NCBI RefSeq assembly: GCF_004363245.1 | Contig: NZ_SNYV01000014.1 | Span: 372,001-436,000, forward strand | From: Sphingobacterium yanglingense | GTDB lineage: Bacteria > Bacteroidota > Bacteroidia > Sphingobacteriales > Sphingobacteriaceae | DNA length: 64,000 bases | Direction: 5' to 3' | Position numbers and translations under genes: made by a program | Shown here: one piece after another, positions 37,501 to 47,307 of the stretch | Numbering within the stretch: position 1 is the stretch's first letter | Layout: each line of letters begins with the position of its first letter | The notes under the pieces: model-generated | Told to the model about the DNA's origin: nothing | Seen by the model: the letters and a program-made list of their open reading frames with translations, nothing else | Databases searched by the model: none

Positions 37501-39132
37501 ATGAAAATTAGAAGACATATATTATCCTTGAGCACATTGGCCTTAGCATTGGCTTTAAGCTCTTGTCAAAAAGACTTTTTAGATAGAAAACCCCTCAACC
37601 TATTGTCTGAAGAGGTGGTTTGGAAAGATCCTGAATTAATAAAATTATCGGTCAATGAATTTTATACCTTCTTGAAGACGGGGTTTGATACCTACATCCC
37701 GGCAGCAAAGACCGATGATATACAGTTAGTTGGTAATGAGGAAAAGAAAATAACGAGTTTTCTTACGGGGGATTTTCTGAGCACGTCATTTCCAGAGCGT
37801 AATCTTTGGAAAGACAGCTACGCACAGATCCGCAAGCTGAATGTTTTCATTAACCGGGCTGCGGTGTCTACAGTGCTGAATGATACCGAACGTAAGGTCT
37901 TGTTGGGGCAAGCGCGATTTATGCGTGCCTACGTATATTTTAACTTGTTTACTTCTTTTAAAGATGCTCCATTATTGTTAAAACATCAGTCTATTGAAGA
38001 GGCTGAGGATAAGCCAACAAAAGTCAGTCACGAAGAGGGCTTACAATTTGTGATACAGGAATTAGAGCTTGCAGTGAAAGAGTTACCTAGTACCTATGGT
38101 AAGGAAGATTGGGGACGTATTACCAGGGAAGCTGCGGCAGCCTTTAAAAGTCGCGTACTATTATGGGGAGCGAGCCCCTTGGTCAATACAGGAGATGAAG
38201 CAGCGAAGTGGAAGCTGGCTGCAGATGCAGCGCAGGGTGTTATGGAGTCCAAAGCATTTGAATTGAAAAAGGATTATGCTGCTGTATTCGTCAACAAGAA
38301 TATCATGGACAAACCCGAAGTAATTCTGGAGTTCCGCTACAACGGGATTAAAGGGGAGAAGATGCATGCCTATGATCAAAATAATACACCCGCAGGCTAC
38401 GGAGGTAAGGGAATCAACTGTCCTACGCAGGATATTGTCGACAGTTATGAAATGGCCAACGGTCTCCGTATAGAGGAAGCCGGATCGGGTTATGATCCTG
38501 CTAATCCATACAAGAACCGCGACCCTCGTTTTGCAAAATCTATTCTTTTTAACGGTGCAGATTTTAAAGACCGTGCTGTAGAAACTTTTACTGGAGGTAA
38601 GGATTTGCCAAGAACCAATCCGACCCCTACGGGATACTATATCCGTAAGTTTATGGATGAAAAATTTGACTTTAACAAGGACAAAAATTTCGGAAGTAGC
38701 ACAAACTGGGTCATTATGCGTTACGGGGAGGTTCTGTTAAACTTTGCTGAGGCTACGAATGAAGCGGATGGCCCAAGTGTAGCAGTATACGATGCGGTCA
38801 ATGCGATTCGTAAGCGTGTAGGTATGCCAGCTATTCCGAACGGATTGAATAAAGAGCAGATGCGCGATCGTATTCGTCATGAACGTCGCATAGAACTTGC
38901 TTTTGAAGATGACATCCGTTATCAAGATCTAAAACGATGGAAGCTGGCAACAGATATCCTTAATAAATCCGTGAAAGGTGTTACGATCACCAAAGGGACA
39001 AATGGAGTCATCTCTTATAAAGAAAAGAATGCTGGTTCACGTGCGTTTGAAGAGCGCAATTATTGGTTCCCTATTCCTCTAGTAGAAATGGGCGTAAACC
39101 CGAATCTGAAACCACAGAATCCAGGTTGGTAG
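37501..39132 (+). CDS. RagB/SusD-family surface nutrient-binding lipoprotein
   Basis: Lipoprotein of 543 residues from the ATG at 37501; a TTG three codons earlier is less likely. The lipobox is LSSC with Cys22, followed by QKDFLDRKPLN, a typical SusD opening. Tetratrico-like helices include LGQARFMRAYVYFNLFTSFKDAPLL. The C-terminal end has IRHERRIELAFEDDIRYQDLKRWK and NYWFPIPLVEMGVNPNLKPQNPGW, the family hallmark. It forms the lid of the SusC-type transporter. Neither gene alone reveals the substrate; the metalloprotease next door points to protein or peptide. Confidence 0.96.
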   Translation: MKIRRHILSLSTLALALALSSCQKDFLDRKPLNLLSEEVVWKDPELIKLSVNEFYTFLKTGFDTYIPAAKTDDIQLVGNEEKKITSFLTGDFLSTSFPERNLWKDSYAQIRKLNVFINRAAVSTVLNDTERKVLLGQARFMRAYVYFNLFTSFKDAPLLLKHQSIEEAEDKPTKVSHEEGLQFVIQELELAVKELPSTYGKEDWGRITREAAAAFKSRVLLWGASPLVNTGDEAAKWKLAADAAQGVMESKAFELKKDYAAVFVNKNIMDKPEVILEFRYNGIKGEKMHAYDQNNTPAGYGGKGINCPTQDIVDSYEMANGLRIEEAGSGYDPANPYKNRDPRFAKSILFNGADFKDRAVETFTGGKDLPRTNPTPTGYYIRKFMDEKFDFNKDKNFGSSTNWVIMRYGEVLLNFAEATNEADGPSVAVYDAVNAIRKRVGMPAIPNGLNKEQMRDRIRHERRIELAFEDDIRYQDLKRWKLATDILNKSVKGVTITKGTNGVISYKEKNAGSRAFEERNYWFPIPLVEMGVNPNLKPQNPGW

Positions 39133-39158
39133 TTTTTTAGAATTGCACATAATTGATA

Positions 39159-41654
39159 ATGAGATATAAAAATAAATTAGGAATCGCGTTGGCGATATTA
39201 AGCTTGCAAGCTACAGTTACCGTAGGGCAATCTGGAAAATGGGGAGGTTTGGTTAATCTTCCAACTAAGGTGGAGTCGGAGAAGAAAGAGCAATCCGATA
39301 AATCTAAAAAAGATAAGATCAAGAAATTTGAAGAGCTAATTACTAGCGATGCAAAGAAATCAACAGGACTTTTTAATACTTACAAAGTAGATGATAAGTA
39401 TTATATGGAGATCCCGGATACCTTGCTGAATCGCGATATGTTGGTTGTCACACGTTTTACACAGACACCAGTAGGTTTAAAAGAATTCCGTTCTCAGTAT
39501 GGCGGAGAGATGTTGAATGAGCAGCTTTGGCAATGGCAACGTCGCGAGAATACCATATATATACGCGTACCGAGTTATGCCTATATCGCAACTGTAAATC
39601 GAGATATGGATGCTGCACTTGCCAATTCCAATGCTCTTCCGATATTAGCTGCTTTTGATATCAAAGCTTTCAATAATGGAGGCAAAAATGTGGTTATCGA
39701 TGTAACCGATTTCTATAACGGTGAGATACCGGGTATGCCATTGCCTGAAAAATTAAAGAAGACTTATAAGATTGCAGGTATTGATGCGCAGAAATCTTAT
39801 ATCGATACCATTAAGTCTTTCCCAGAGAATGTAGAGGTGCGGACAGTAAAGACCTTCAAATCACCAGTGCTCCCGGCAGACAATTCAGTGGGTACGATGA
39901 CTTTTGGTTTGAATACCTCTATGGTCCTGTTGCCTAAGGTACCTATGCAGGCGCGTTATGAAAATGAGCGTGTGGGGTATTTTTCTAATCGAAAGTTGGA
40001 TTTCGGTGCGAATGATCAAAAGGTAACGCGCAATGCTTTTATACAACGTTATCGCCTTGAACCTTCAGATGCAGAAGCCTATGCACGTGGCGAACTGGTC
40101 GAACCGAAGAAACAGATTGTCTTCTATATCGATCCAGCGACTCCAAAAAAATGGGTTCCTTACCTTATCGAAGGAGTAAATGATTGGAACTCGGCATTCG
40201 AGGCCGCAGGTTTCAAGAATGCTATTGTAGGTAAAGAAGCGCCTACAGCTGAAGAGGATCCTACATTCAGTACCGAAGATGCTCGCTATTCCGTGATCCG
40301 TTACTTCGCGTCGGAGATAGAGAACGCTTACGGTCCGCGTATTTCGGATCCGCGCTCAGGTGAGATTGTTGAGAGTCATGTAGGATGGTACCACAATGTG
40401 ATGTCCTTATTGCGCAATTGGTTCTTCGTGCAGACTGCTGCGATCAATGAGGGAGCACGTGGTGCAAAACTGTCTGATGAGCAAATGGGACAATTGATCC
40501 GTTTTGTATCTTCACATGAATTAGGACATAGTTTAGGGCTATTGCACAACTTTGGTTCCAGCTACGCCTTTGATGTAGACTCATTGCGTTCACCGTCGTT
40601 TACAGAGAAGTATGGTACAGCACCGTCCATTATGGATTATGCACGTTTTAATTATGTAGCGCAGCCTGGTGACGGAGTAAAAAATATTTATCCTAAAATC
40701 GGGGCATACGATCGTTTTGCAATTGATTTCGGATATCGTCATCACGGAGGTAGGACACCTGAGCAAGATCGCGATTGGTGGGAAGCTAAAATACAGGAGA
40801 AGGCTGGAGATCCGTTGTACTATTATGGTAAGCAAGGGTCTATGGATCCAAGGGCACAAAGTGAAGACCTAGGAAATGATGCCGTCAAAGCCGGAGAGTA
40901 CGGTATTGCGAATCTAAAGTATATCCTTCCTAATTTGGAAAAATGGACCTACGAACAGAATGGTAGTTTGGAAGATACGAAAGATCTTTACAAGGACTTG
41001 ATCGGACAGTACCGTCGTTATATCAACCATGCTATAGCATATGTAGGGGCGATGACTGAGGACTACAAAACCAAGAGCGAAGCTGGAGCAGTATATACTT
41101 ACGTTGCTAAAGAGAAGCAACAAGGAGCTGTTGCTTTTGTCAACAAACATGTCTTCGAGACACCTTACTGGCTGTTGGATACCAATCTGATGAAGCGTAT
41201 TGACTACGGTACTATGGCTAATAAAGTGCAAGAGATGCAAAATCAGGTATTGACATCACTGTTAGAAACCTATGGTTTTGCCCGTATGATCGATAATGAA
41301 TTTAAGAATGGTACAAAAGCTTATACCGTCAAGGAGCTATTGACAGATGTCTCCAGTTCTATATTTAAAGGTGCCAAGGATGATATGTTCAAACGTGGAT
41401 TACAACGTGCCTATGTAGACCGTCTTGGTGTAATGCTGAAATTGGATAAACCTGTACAGGAGACTGCTTACGCTGCAGCAGGTCTTACACCTTACAATCC
41501 AAATCTTTCTGATATGCGGATTTTAATCTTGAGTGAGCTCAATGATACTGAAATACGGGTTAAGAAAATGGCTAAAGGCAGCAAAGGATTTGAAGCAGAT
41601 CATTATGCTGATTTACTACGTCGTATTCAAGCAATAAAGAAGCTTAATTCCTAG
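39159..41654 (+). CDS. Zinc metalloprotease (DUF5117/DUF4953 type)
   Basis: Exported peptidase of 831 residues with an N-terminal signal peptide (KLGIALAILSLQATVTVGQ). The catalytic motif HELGHSLGLLH gives His453, Glu454, His457 and His463, the HExxHxxxxxH arrangement of metzincins, followed by a candidate Met-turn SIMDYARFNYVAQ. The N-terminal half (KKSTGLFNTYKVDDKYYMEIPDTLLNRDMLVVTRF) matches DUF5117/DUF5118. ATG 39159 is preferred to an upstream TTG. It follows the SusD gene by 26 bp and is probably the degradative enzyme of the locus. Terminator at 41666-41697. Confidence 0.92.
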   Translation: MRYKNKLGIALAILSLQATVTVGQSGKWGGLVNLPTKVESEKKEQSDKSKKDKIKKFEELITSDAKKSTGLFNTYKVDDKYYMEIPDTLLNRDMLVVTRFTQTPVGLKEFRSQYGGEMLNEQLWQWQRRENTIYIRVPSYAYIATVNRDMDAALANSNALPILAAFDIKAFNNGGKNVVIDVTDFYNGEIPGMPLPEKLKKTYKIAGIDAQKSYIDTIKSFPENVEVRTVKTFKSPVLPADNSVGTMTFGLNTSMVLLPKVPMQARYENERVGYFSNRKLDFGANDQKVTRNAFIQRYRLEPSDAEAYARGELVEPKKQIVFYIDPATPKKWVPYLIEGVNDWNSAFEAAGFKNAIVGKEAPTAEEDPTFSTEDARYSVIRYFASEIENAYGPRISDPRSGEIVESHVGWYHNVMSLLRNWFFVQTAAINEGARGAKLSDEQMGQLIRFVSSHELGHSLGLLHNFGSSYAFDVDSLRSPSFTEKYGTAPSIMDYARFNYVAQPGDGVKNIYPKIGAYDRFAIDFGYRHHGGRTPEQDRDWWEAKIQEKAGDPLYYYGKQGSMDPRAQSEDLGNDAVKAGEYGIANLKYILPNLEKWTYEQNGSLEDTKDLYKDLIGQYRRYINHAIAYVGAMTEDYKTKSEAGAVYTYVAKEKQQGAVAFVNKHVFETPYWLLDTNLMKRIDYGTMANKVQEMQNQVLTSLLETYGFARMIDNEFKNGTKAYTVKELLTDVSSSIFKGAKDDMFKRGLQRAYVDRLGVMLKLDKPVQETAYAAAGLTPYNPNLSDMRILILSELNDTEIRVKKMAKGSKGFEADHYADLLRRIQAIKKLNS

Positions 41655-41665
41655 TTTTAGAATTG

Positions 41666-41697
41666 AAGCTCCTAATAGACCTTCTTTAGGAGCTTTC
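41666..41697 (+). terminator. Terminator of the SusCD-protease locus
   Basis: AAGCTCCTAA pairs with TTTAGGAGCTT around a 9-nt loop, followed by a short T-rich tail, 12 bp past the protease stop. Confidence 0.6.
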
Positions 41698-41717
41698 ATT
41701 AAAAAGTCCAGGTTATA

Positions 41718-41760
41718 AAAAAAGTGGTCACGCATTTTATATGTGTGACCACTTTTTTTA
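41718..41760. terminator. Bidirectional terminator, pgl and protease ends
   Basis: AAAAAAGTGGTCAC pairs with GTGACCACTTTTTTT; A and T runs flank both sides. It lies just past the pgl stop (41779) on the minus strand. Confidence 0.85.
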
Positions 41761-41778
41761 TAAAAGAAAATGCCCTAT

Positions 41779-42507
41779 TTATTTCGAGATATTCAGTTTG
41801 CTCGCGGCAACCTTATCTGTTAAGAATACCAAAGTGCCATTTATAGGGTTCAGTAGCTGAGAAGGGTATTCTTCTACATTTCTTGCACCTTCTAATACCT
41901 CATATAATGCATTGGTTTTCTTCTCACCAAATGTAAGTACAGCAATATTTTTAGCCTTATTAATGAGCGGTGCAGTTAGTGTGATTCTATACATGCTCTG
42001 AGGTTCTAGGTAATAAGCATCGACCCATTTTTTGTCTTCATGAAGCACAGCTGTGTGAGGGAATAAAGATGCCGTGTGCCCATCATCGCCCATGCCCAAT
42101 AAGATCAGGTCAAACGAACCATCTTCACCTACCACTGCTTTTATCGTTTCTTCGTATTGTGTTGCATATTCCACTGGAGTTGCCGTTTCACTGTACATTG
42201 CGTAGATCTGTTCTTTTGGAATTGGAACATGATTCAATAATGTTTCAAATGCCATTGTCGTATTACTACGTTCATCTTCAAATGGCACCCAACGCTCGTC
42301 ACCCCAAAAGACAAATACTTTTTGCCAATCTATCAGTTCTCGATACGCTGCAGATGCAAGTAGCTTATGCAAAGCTATAGGAGAAGAACCACCAGTGAGC
42401 GCCACCGTAAATTTTCCGCGTTCAGCTATTGCTTTCTTTGCGGTATCTACAAACAGAGCGGCAGCCGCTTCAGTCAATAATTGTGTGTTTTCAAATATCT
42501 GTATCAA
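41779..42507 (-). CDS. pgl: 6-Phosphogluconolactonase
   Basis: Hydrolyses 6-phosphogluconolactone in the oxidative pentose phosphate pathway. The 242-residue protein belongs to the DevB/SOL family (NagB-like fold): TVALTGGSSPIALHKLLAS, VFWGDERWVPFEDERSN and DLILLGMGDDGHTASLFPHT are all present. It is the last gene of gnd, zwf, pgl, starting 59 bp after zwf. Confidence 0.95.
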   Translation of the reverse strand: MIQIFENTQLLTEAAAALFVDTAKKAIAERGKFTVALTGGSSPIALHKLLASAAYRELIDWQKVFVFWGDERWVPFEDERSNTTMAFETLLNHVPIPKEQIYAMYSETATPVEYATQYEETIKAVVGEDGSFDLILLGMGDDGHTASLFPHTAVLHEDKKWVDAYYLEPQSMYRITLTAPLINKAKNIAVLTFGEKKTNALYEVLEGARNVEEYPSQLLNPINGTLVFLTDKVAASKLNISK

Positions 42508-42566
42508 TTTCTCAAACTTTTAATGTATAACTATACTCAACTCATCTAGTTTGGCTAAAAGCCCTT

Positions 42567-44078
42567 TTATCTGGATTTGTGATGTGCATTTACAGCCCAT
42601 ACATGACCGTTTTGAGCGACCAAGGCTTCTGCATTTTCTGGACCCCAGGTTCCTGAAGCATAGTTTGGAAAATCAAGTGTACTTCTGCTTTCCCATGCCT
42701 CCTGTATTGGAGTGATCACATCCCAAGCCTCTTCGACTTGATCCGAACGCATAAAGAGTGTAGCGTCACCATTAAGCGCATCGAGCAATAGCGTTTCGTA
42801 TGCTTCCGGTGATTGGGTCGAGCACGTATCATAATCGAAGACCATTTCCGAAGGGTTTAGTGCCATCGTCAAACCTGGACGCTTTGTCATAAAACGTAAG
42901 CGGATGTCCATTTGAGGCTGTATATTTATAGTCAGCTTGTTGGGCATCAGATTATCCATCTGCCCATCAGAGAACGTAGAGTGTGGCACAGGTTTGAACT
43001 GTATGGTAATCGAAGAGTGTTTCTCCTGCATCCGCTTCCCTGTCCGTAAATAAAAAGGCACACCCTGCCAGCGCCAGTTGTCCAAAAAGAACTTAACCGC
43101 TACAAATGTTTCTGTATTTGATTCAGGATTTACTCCTTCTTCCTCTCTGTATCCAGGTACTTTTTTACCCTGTAACCAACCCTCACCGTATTGTCCACGT
43201 ACTGCATAACGTTGTACCTCTTCCGGTTTGATACGACGTATAGCCCGCAATACATCCACCTTGCGGTTTCGTATCTCTTCCGATTTGAAAGAAGCAGGGG
43301 CTTCCATAGCCACCATACATAATATTTGTAAGAGGTGGTTTTGCACCATATCTTTCAATGCTCCCGCACTTTCATAGAATCCTCCACGGTTTTCAACCCC
43401 TACTTGCTCAGCAACGGTGATTTGAACGGAATCGATAAAGTTTCTATTCCAAAGCGGTTCAAAAAGCGCGTTGCCGAATCGAAAGGCAAGAATATTCTGT
43501 ACAGTCTCTTTGCCAAGATAGTGGTCGATTCTATAAATTTGCTTTTCTTGAAAGGTTTGCCTCAAAAGTTTGTTTAGTGCAACAGCCGTGTCTTTATCAT
43601 TTCCGAAAGGTTTTTCGATGACAATACGGTCCTTTTCAGGATTACTAGCAAGGCCAGATTCGTTAATATATAAGGTAGCTGCTTCAATAAAGCGGGGAGC
43701 TACAGAAAGATAAAACAATCTGTTTGCACGTTCACCCCACAATTCATCCAGCGCGTCCAATTGAGCTGCCAGCGCTTTATACGAATCGATATCATCGATA
43801 TTCGATTGGAAATAAGAAATATTAGGGTTGAATTCTTCCCATTTTTGTTGCTCGGGTGCCCCCGTTCTAGAAAATTCAGATAAACCTTCAGCAAGATGTG
43901 ACCTGTATGTGGTATTATCAAGTTCGCTACGGCCTAGGCCAATAATAGCAAATTTTTCAGGCATCCAATTATCTAAAAACAAATTGTAAAAAGCGGGTAT
44001 CAATTTACGCTTCGCCAAATCTCCCGTACCTCCAAAAATTACTATAATGGAAGGTCTGGCTTTTTTACTGGTCTTCAT
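42567..44078 (-). CDS. zwf: Glucose-6-phosphate 1-dehydrogenase
   Basis: Oxidises glucose 6-phosphate with NADP+ as the entry to the oxidative pentose phosphate pathway. The 503-residue protein has the nucleotide-binding [11 protein letters not shown] at 16-26, the catalytic RIDHYLGKE at 183-191, and IEKPFG and [12 protein letters not shown] downstream. Length is normal. It lies between gnd (29-bp gap) and pgl (59-bp gap), all minus strand. Confidence 0.97.
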   Translation of the reverse strand: MKTSKKARPSIIVIFGGTGDLAKRKLIPAFYNLFLDNWMPEKFAIIGLGRSELDNTTYRSHLAEGLSEFSRTGAPEQQKWEEFNPNISYFQSNIDDIDSYKALAAQLDALDELWGERANRLFYLSVAPRFIEAATLYINESGLASNPEKDRIVIEKPFGNDKDTAVALNKLLRQTFQEKQIYRIDHYLGKETVQNILAFRFGNALFEPLWNRNFIDSVQITVAEQVGVENRGGFYESAGALKDMVQNHLLQILCMVAMEAPASFKSEEIRNRKVDVLRAIRRIKPEEVQRYAVRGQYGEGWLQGKKVPGYREEEGVNPESNTETFVAVKFFLDNWRWQGVPFYLRTGKRMQEKHSSITIQFKPVPHSTFSDGQMDNLMPNKLTINIQPQMDIRLRFMTKRPGLTMALNPSEMVFDYDTCSTQSPEAYETLLLDALNGDATLFMRSDQVEEAWDVITPIQEAWESRSTLDFPNYASGTWGPENAEALVAQNGHVWAVNAHHKSR

Positions 44079-44107
44079 TGTATTATAAAAAAGGTAATCA
44101 ATTTATC

Positions 44108-45511
44108 TTAATCCCACTGCGTATGAAACGACCCCTCACGGTCTATGCGTTCATAGGTATGTGCGCCAAAATAGTCACGTTGTGCTTGTATGATGTTCGT
44201 AGGCATACGCTCCGAGCGATACGAGTCGAAATACGCTAAGGCATTCATATACGCACCGAATGGGATACCACCGTCAATAGCATATTTGATCGTAGCTCTA
44301 GCACCCTCTTGTCTTGCCGCTATATTCTGTGCGATCGTATCATCCAATAGGATGTTTCTTAATGCCGGGTTACGGCTATAGGCTTGTCTGAAATCTTCCA
44401 AAGCCGCAGCTCTGATGATACAGCCTCCACGCCATATTTTAGCAACCTGTTCTAGGTTTAAGCCATAGTTGTATGTTTCGGACGCTATGGTAAGCTGTGC
44501 TAGCCCTTGTGCGTATGTGTTTAACATGGCGAAATAGAAGGCATCTTTTATTTGTTCGATGACCTCATCTTCGTTTATAGCATCAATTGAAGGAGCCCAA
44601 GTTAATTTTTTCGCAGCCTGTATACGCTCAGGTTTTAACTTAGACATATCACGCATCGTTACAGCTGCATCTATTACTGGAATCGGAGCTTGTAGATCCA
44701 TTGCATTTTGTGAAGTCCATTTACCCGTTCCCTTTGATTTTGCCCAATCAGAGATTACGTGGACAAGACGTTGACCATCTTCATCAAATTTATTCAGGAT
44801 TTCAGAAGTTATTTCTACTAGAAATGAATGTAATTCTCCCTTATTCCAATTGGCAAATGTTTGCTGTATTTTATCATCCGAAATTCCGAAACCACGTTTC
44901 ATTAAGTCATAAGTTTCGGCAATAAGCTGCATGACACCATATTCTATCCCATTGTGGACCATTTTAACATAGTTTCCAGCAGAACCGTTGCCCAGATAGG
45001 TTACACAGGGCTCTCCATTTACTTTTGCGGCAACAGCCTCAAATATAGGGCGTAGACGTTCATAAGCATTTTTATCACCTCCTGGCATTAAGCTAGGGCC
45101 AAAACGGGCACCTTTCTCGCCTCCAGAGATACCCATTCCGAAGAAGTGTATGTTTTGTTTCGATAGTTCTATAAAACGACGATCAGTATCAGGAAAGTAG
45201 GAGTTACCACCATCGATAATAATATCTCCTTCTTCTAGATGGGGAAGTAGGCTATTTATGGCGCTATCGACTGGATTTCCTGCAGGAACCAATAACATGA
45301 TAGCTCTAGGCTTTCGGATGGCCTGTGTAAAGTCAGCTACCGATGTGGTAGCTTTTACCTGGTGGTTGTCGTTAATTTCGTTTTCTAAAGACTGTACTTT
45401 AGCGAGGTCGAGGTCTAATCCCGCTACGGCAAATTTATTATCGGCCATGTTTAATAGGAGGTTTCTTCCCATAACACCAAGACCAACTATGCCAAAATCA
45501 TATAATTCCAT
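44108..45511 (-). CDS. gnd: 6-Phosphogluconate dehydrogenase, decarboxylating
   Basis: Converts 6-phosphogluconate to ribulose 5-phosphate with release of CO2 and NADPH. At 467 residues it is the long form typical of E. coli-type enzymes. Rossmann motif GLGVMGRNL at 10-18, IIDGGNSYFPDT, GMGISGGEKGARFGPSLMPGG, VKMVHNGIEYGVMQLIAE and the FHTQW terminus are intact. First gene of the operon; 339 bp of non-coding DNA separate it from the divergent YeiH-type gene. Confidence 0.97.
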   Translation of the reverse strand: MELYDFGIVGLGVMGRNLLLNMADNKFAVAGLDLDLAKVQSLENEINDNHQVKATTSVADFTQAIRKPRAIMLLVPAGNPVDSAINSLLPHLEEGDIIIDGGNSYFPDTDRRFIELSKQNIHFFGMGISGGEKGARFGPSLMPGGDKNAYERLRPIFEAVAAKVNGEPCVTYLGNGSAGNYVKMVHNGIEYGVMQLIAETYDLMKRGFGISDDKIQQTFANWNKGELHSFLVEITSEILNKFDEDGQRLVHVISDWAKSKGTGKWTSQNAMDLQAPIPVIDAAVTMRDMSKLKPERIQAAKKLTWAPSIDAINEDEVIEQIKDAFYFAMLNTYAQGLAQLTIASETYNYGLNLEQVAKIWRGGCIIRAAALEDFRQAYSRNPALRNILLDDTIAQNIAARQEGARATIKYAIDGGIPFGAYMNALAYFDSYRSERMPTNIIQAQRDYFGAHTYERIDREGSFHTQWD

Positions 45512-45850
45512 AAAATTTTTATCAGTTGATACAGATATTTATCGTTTCGGATACGTATTAATTTATGTGTTAAAGCTTACTTAGGAAAGCTTATTCAATC
45601 TAATAGTCAAAGATAGGAATCTTTTCGTTGAAAGCTGAGGTTTTTTACTCCTTTCAGGAGCACTATGGATGATGCAAGAAAGACGCTGGAGGTAATGTTG
45701 TGAAATTAGGAGCTATTCTGTGTAGGCAGCTATAGTGATGTTGTGGAATAGGTGTCATAACCTTGGGTTATGTCGTATAGAGATTTCTCATTTTCTTTCC
45801 ATAGCCACACTGCTGAAATTTGTAGCTAATAAGAAGAAAATAAAATACAC
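45512..45850. other. Divergent intergenic region, 339 bp
   Basis: Lies between gnd (minus) and the YeiH-type gene (plus) and should hold both promoters. I see no clear TAnnTTTG box, no hairpin with a T-run and no reading frame longer than a few codons. A 12-codon ATG frame at 45666-45704 is not credible. Confidence 0.5.
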
Positions 45851-46864
45851 ATGATGTTAGAAAAAGAACATACCAACAGATTAAATAAGAGACTTGTTAA
45901 CAGATCGGAGAGTGCCTGCATTTTCAAAAATAGACATCCCTTGTCTATACAAGCAATTATCTTTGTCGGAGTCGGAGTACTCTGTTTATTTCCGTTTATT
46001 TCGGCTCCTTTGGCACTCTTGATAGGGGTTATAATCGCCCAATGTTTCAATAATCCTTTTCCAGATACTACGGCAAAGTTGACCCATATTTTATTACAGG
46101 TATCTGTGATTGGATTAGGATTTGGAATGGATGTAGAGTCTACTATAGGAGCAAGCAAGAATGGATTCTTATTAACGGTATGCTCTCTGTTTGGAATACT
46201 TATCTTAGGTTACGTAGTTGGAGTAGTATTTAAGATGGACAAGAAAATCTCTTTCTTGATTACAGTAGGGACAGCTATCTGTGGAGGCAGCGCTATAGCA
46301 GCAATTTCGCCCGTTATAAAAGCAAAGCAAGCACAAATTAGCGTTGCTTTAGGGACAATCTTTATATTGAATGCGATAGCTTTGTTCCTTTTCCCTCCTT
46401 TGGGTCACTTATTTCATCTTTCGGAGAATCAATTTGGACTTTGGAGCGCTGTAGCTATACAGGATACGAGTTCGGTAGTCGGAGCTGCAAGTAGGTACGG
46501 CGAACAGGCCTTACAGATAGCAACTTCTGTCAAATTGACCAGAGCCTTATGGATTATTCCTGTAACATTTGGTAGTGCTTTCCTTTTTAAGGAAAAGGGA
46601 ACCAAAATTAAAATACCCTATTTCATTGGTCTTTTTGTACTGGCAGTTTTAGGCAATACCTATGTTCAATTTTTACATGAGCTAGGCACCTCAATTGTGG
46701 CCTTATCGAAAAGTGGACTTACTGTCGTGCTTTTTTTAATAGGTTCAGGCTTGTCTTTAAAAGTAATGCGGTCCGTTGGTATCAAGCCGTTTGTATTGGG
46801 CGTCCTTCTTTGGATAGGTATTGCGGTACCTTCTTTATTTGTGATTGTATACTTCTTTAATTAA
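45851..46864 (+). CDS. YeiH/UPF0324 family putative transporter
   Basis: Polytopic membrane protein of 337 residues with about nine to ten hydrophobic helices. GIVIAQCFNNPFPDTTAKLTHILLQ-like and VGTAICGGSAIAAISPVIKAKQ are characteristic, as is the IQDTSSVVGAASRYGEQALQIATSVKLTRALWIIP signature. Homologues are annotated as putative sulfate exporters, but experimental support is thin. It is followed 55 bp later by a VOC protein on the same strand. Confidence 0.9.
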   Translation: MMLEKEHTNRLNKRLVNRSESACIFKNRHPLSIQAIIFVGVGVLCLFPFISAPLALLIGVIIAQCFNNPFPDTTAKLTHILLQVSVIGLGFGMDVESTIGASKNGFLLTVCSLFGILILGYVVGVVFKMDKKISFLITVGTAICGGSAIAAISPVIKAKQAQISVALGTIFILNAIALFLFPPLGHLFHLSENQFGLWSAVAIQDTSSVVGAASRYGEQALQIATSVKLTRALWIIPVTFGSAFLFKEKGTKIKIPYFIGLFVLAVLGNTYVQFLHELGTSIVALSKSGLTVVLFLIGSGLSLKVMRSVGIKPFVLGVLLWIGIAVPSLFVIVYFFN

Positions 46865-46919
46865 GATTTCAGGAAAACTGAGTATATTTATCTGGTACAA
46901 AAATCAACTACGTATAGCG

Positions 46920-47300
46920 ATGTCTACTACCAATCCTGTCATCTATTTTGAAATTCCGGTGAACGATTTACGTCGGGGTGAACATTTTTACGCAAATGTC
47001 TTTGGCTTTGCTTTTGAAAAGGAGATTATCGATAACTATGAAATGGCACTTTTTCCTTTTTCAGAATCCAGATCAGGCATTTCGGGAGCATTGGCCAAGG
47101 GAGACGTATATATTCCGACAAAAAATGGAGTTATCCTATATTTTAAAACTGACAATATAGACGATACCCTTCAAAAAGTAGTCGAGTATGGAGGACATGT
47201 TTTGTATCCTAAGACTAAGAACAATCAATATAATTTTTTTGTCGCAGAGTTTGAAGATTCAGAAGGTAATAGAATTGCATTACATCAACGGGGTGTTTAG
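46920..47300 (+). CDS. VOC-family (glyoxalase-like) protein
   Basis: Small cytosolic protein of 126 residues with the vicinal-oxygen-chelate beta-alpha-beta-beta-beta fold: VIYFEIPVNDLRRGEHFYANVFGFAFEKE, FPFSESRSGISGAL, YFKTDNIDDTLQKVVEYGGHVLYPK, and AEFEDSEGNRIALHQR. The metal-site Glu and His positions seem present. Substrate unknown. The frame extends upstream into the YeiH gene, but the ATG at 46920 marks the normal domain start. It ends 8 bp from a convergent gene. Confidence 0.88.
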   Translation: MSTTNPVIYFEIPVNDLRRGEHFYANVFGFAFEKEIIDNYEMALFPFSESRSGISGALAKGDVYIPTKNGVILYFKTDNIDDTLQKVVEYGGHVLYPKTKNNQYNFFVAEFEDSEGNRIALHQRGV

Positions 47301-47307
47301 CCCCCGT

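Noticed and set aside
45512..45850. Riboswitch or small RNA in the gnd-yeiH gap
   Set aside because: No stable hairpin series, conserved motif or terminator was recognised. The region is simply a divergent intergenic space.
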